Of a DNA stretch of 64,000 nucleotides, positions 63,424 to 64,000 are shown in pieces. The notes under the pieces were generated by a model, which ran no database searches, was not told the origin of the DNA, and saw nothing but the letters and a program-made list of their open reading frames with translations. A program made the position numbers and the translations under genes. This DNA comes from CADEDH01 sp963732695 (GTDB taxonomy: Bacteria; Actinomycetota; Acidimicrobiia; Acidimicrobiales; SZUA-35). Where the stretch lies: positions 367,518-431,517 of the forward strand of contig CAVTAP010000001.1 of assembly GCA_963732695.1 (NCBI GenBank), written 5' to 3'. The stretch's first letter is position 1; each line of letters starts with the position of its first letter.

Positions 63424-63545
63424 CGTGTAGGGATGGACGGGCCGTTCGATCCACTCGGCGGACGGCCGGTCCTCGCGACGATCCGCCCGGCGTACATAAC
63501 CACCATCCGGCCCGACCAGCCCGGCGCCAGGTCGAGGTCACGAGC
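63424..63545 (-). pseudogene. Fragment of an oligopeptide ABC transporter ATPase (OppD/DppD)
   Basis: On the minus strand DLDLAPGWSGRMVVMYAGRIV is followed, after a frame change near 63475, by EDRPSAEWIERPVHPYT. This is the segment after the switch His of OppD-type ATPases (usual form: HDLGVVA..DRVVVMYAGRIVE...HPYT). No Walker motifs are visible upstream to 64000, and the rest of 63149-64000 shows no other gene. Confidence 0.45.
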
Positions 63546-64000
63546 CACCACGCCACCGCCACCAGCGCCCAAAACAGTGCGACCGCCTTGATCCCTACGA
63601 AACCTCTTCTCGCCCCCGGTGCGCACCGTGGCCCGGCGCTTCGAAGGGGCGGGCTGACTCCGGGTGAGTGGAGCGAACCGGGAGCTGCGCCCCACCCACC
63701 CGGATGTGTAGACCGGAGTAGGGGAGTGTGAGTTCCCGCCGGCGCAGCGTTTCCATCGGCCGACCAGAGCGTTCGCTCAGGAGGGCCAGGGCGGCCCCGG
63801 CCGAGCGGGCTGGATTCGTGTGACGGCACTGTCCTCGTCGGGGACGACCTGCTCTCGCAGCCCTGAGTTCCAGCTGCCAGCCCTTCGGTCGTCTGAATGG
63901 GACCGGGAACGATCGCAGCCGTCAGGGATTACCACGGGCGGTCCTGGGGCGACCGGTCCGATGAGACCCTTGCCGACGTGTACCGAGCTCACGAGTTGAT

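Noticed and set aside
1..64000. tRNA, rRNA, integrase, transposase or prophage genes
   Set aside because: No T-loop-like GGTTCGAATCC context, rRNA stretch or recombinase motif was seen on either strand in the gaps I read.

Overview
The window is a very GC-rich bacterial chromosome segment (G/C-ending codons throughout, GTG and TTG starts, many 4-bp ATGA/GTGA overlaps). Gene content points to an Actinomycetota: an XPB-type helicase beside its actinobacterial partner protein, an Mca/MshB-type deacetylase, a DUF222-HNH endonuclease and a SerB with an N-terminal ACT part. A free-living, fatty-acid/CoA-active lineage such as Acidimicrobiia fits best, but this is inference. I see no rRNA, tRNA, CRISPR array, prophage or intact insertion sequence.

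Layout. 1-4.1 kb: end of a cobalamin/siderophore-type ABC ATPase, cobO, a class V aminotransferase, a small membrane protein and an exported peptidoglycan amidase. 4.2-6.6 kb: thiolase, carboxymuconolactone decarboxylase-like protein, shikimate kinase-like protein. 6.7-10.9 kb: helicase-associated protein plus XPB helicase (one frameshift). 10.9-14.7 kb: class III aminotransferase, acyl-CoA synthetase, a shortened DedA protein and an orphan PIN-domain toxin. 14.7-18.1 kb (minus): membrane protein, lipoprotein, CoA-binding protein, metY, YdeI-like protein. 18.1-21.2 kb: repeat elements, an MFS exporter, MauE-like protein, 5'-nucleotidase.

21.3-32.5 kb is the centrepiece: purL-purQ-purC-purE-purF-purDM-purN-guaB, an almost continuous IMP/GMP synthesis operon. 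purE is of the class II (animal-type) AIR carboxylase family and follows purC, the order found in animal PAICS. purD and purM are one fused gene followed by purN, the domain order of eukaryotic GART. purL and purM each carry one apparent frameshift.

32.5-48 kb: deacetylase, two MFS transporters, a single-chain biotin-dependent acyl-CoA carboxylase, VOC protein, a CaiB/BaiF CoA-transferase with a DUF1932-type dehydrogenase, PPOX-like protein, HNH endonuclease, thioesterase, esterase lipoprotein, metallo-beta-lactamase-fold hydrolase. 47.8-55.8 kb: SDR, serB, valS, cysS, a BioF2-type acyltransferase and ybaK. 55.9-59.8 kb: a TPP riboswitch followed by a thiamine ABC importer (thiB-thiP-thiQ). 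59.8-61.2 kb: an acyl-CoA dehydrogenase with a promoter that looks operator-controlled. 61.2-64 kb: broken genes (multi-frameshift lipoprotein, DUF6933-like protein, oppD fragment), either real decay or poor sequence.

Single-base frameshifts in XPB, PurL and PurM, with more toward the right end, suggest some indel errors in the underlying assembly; protein-level calls should be read with that in mind.
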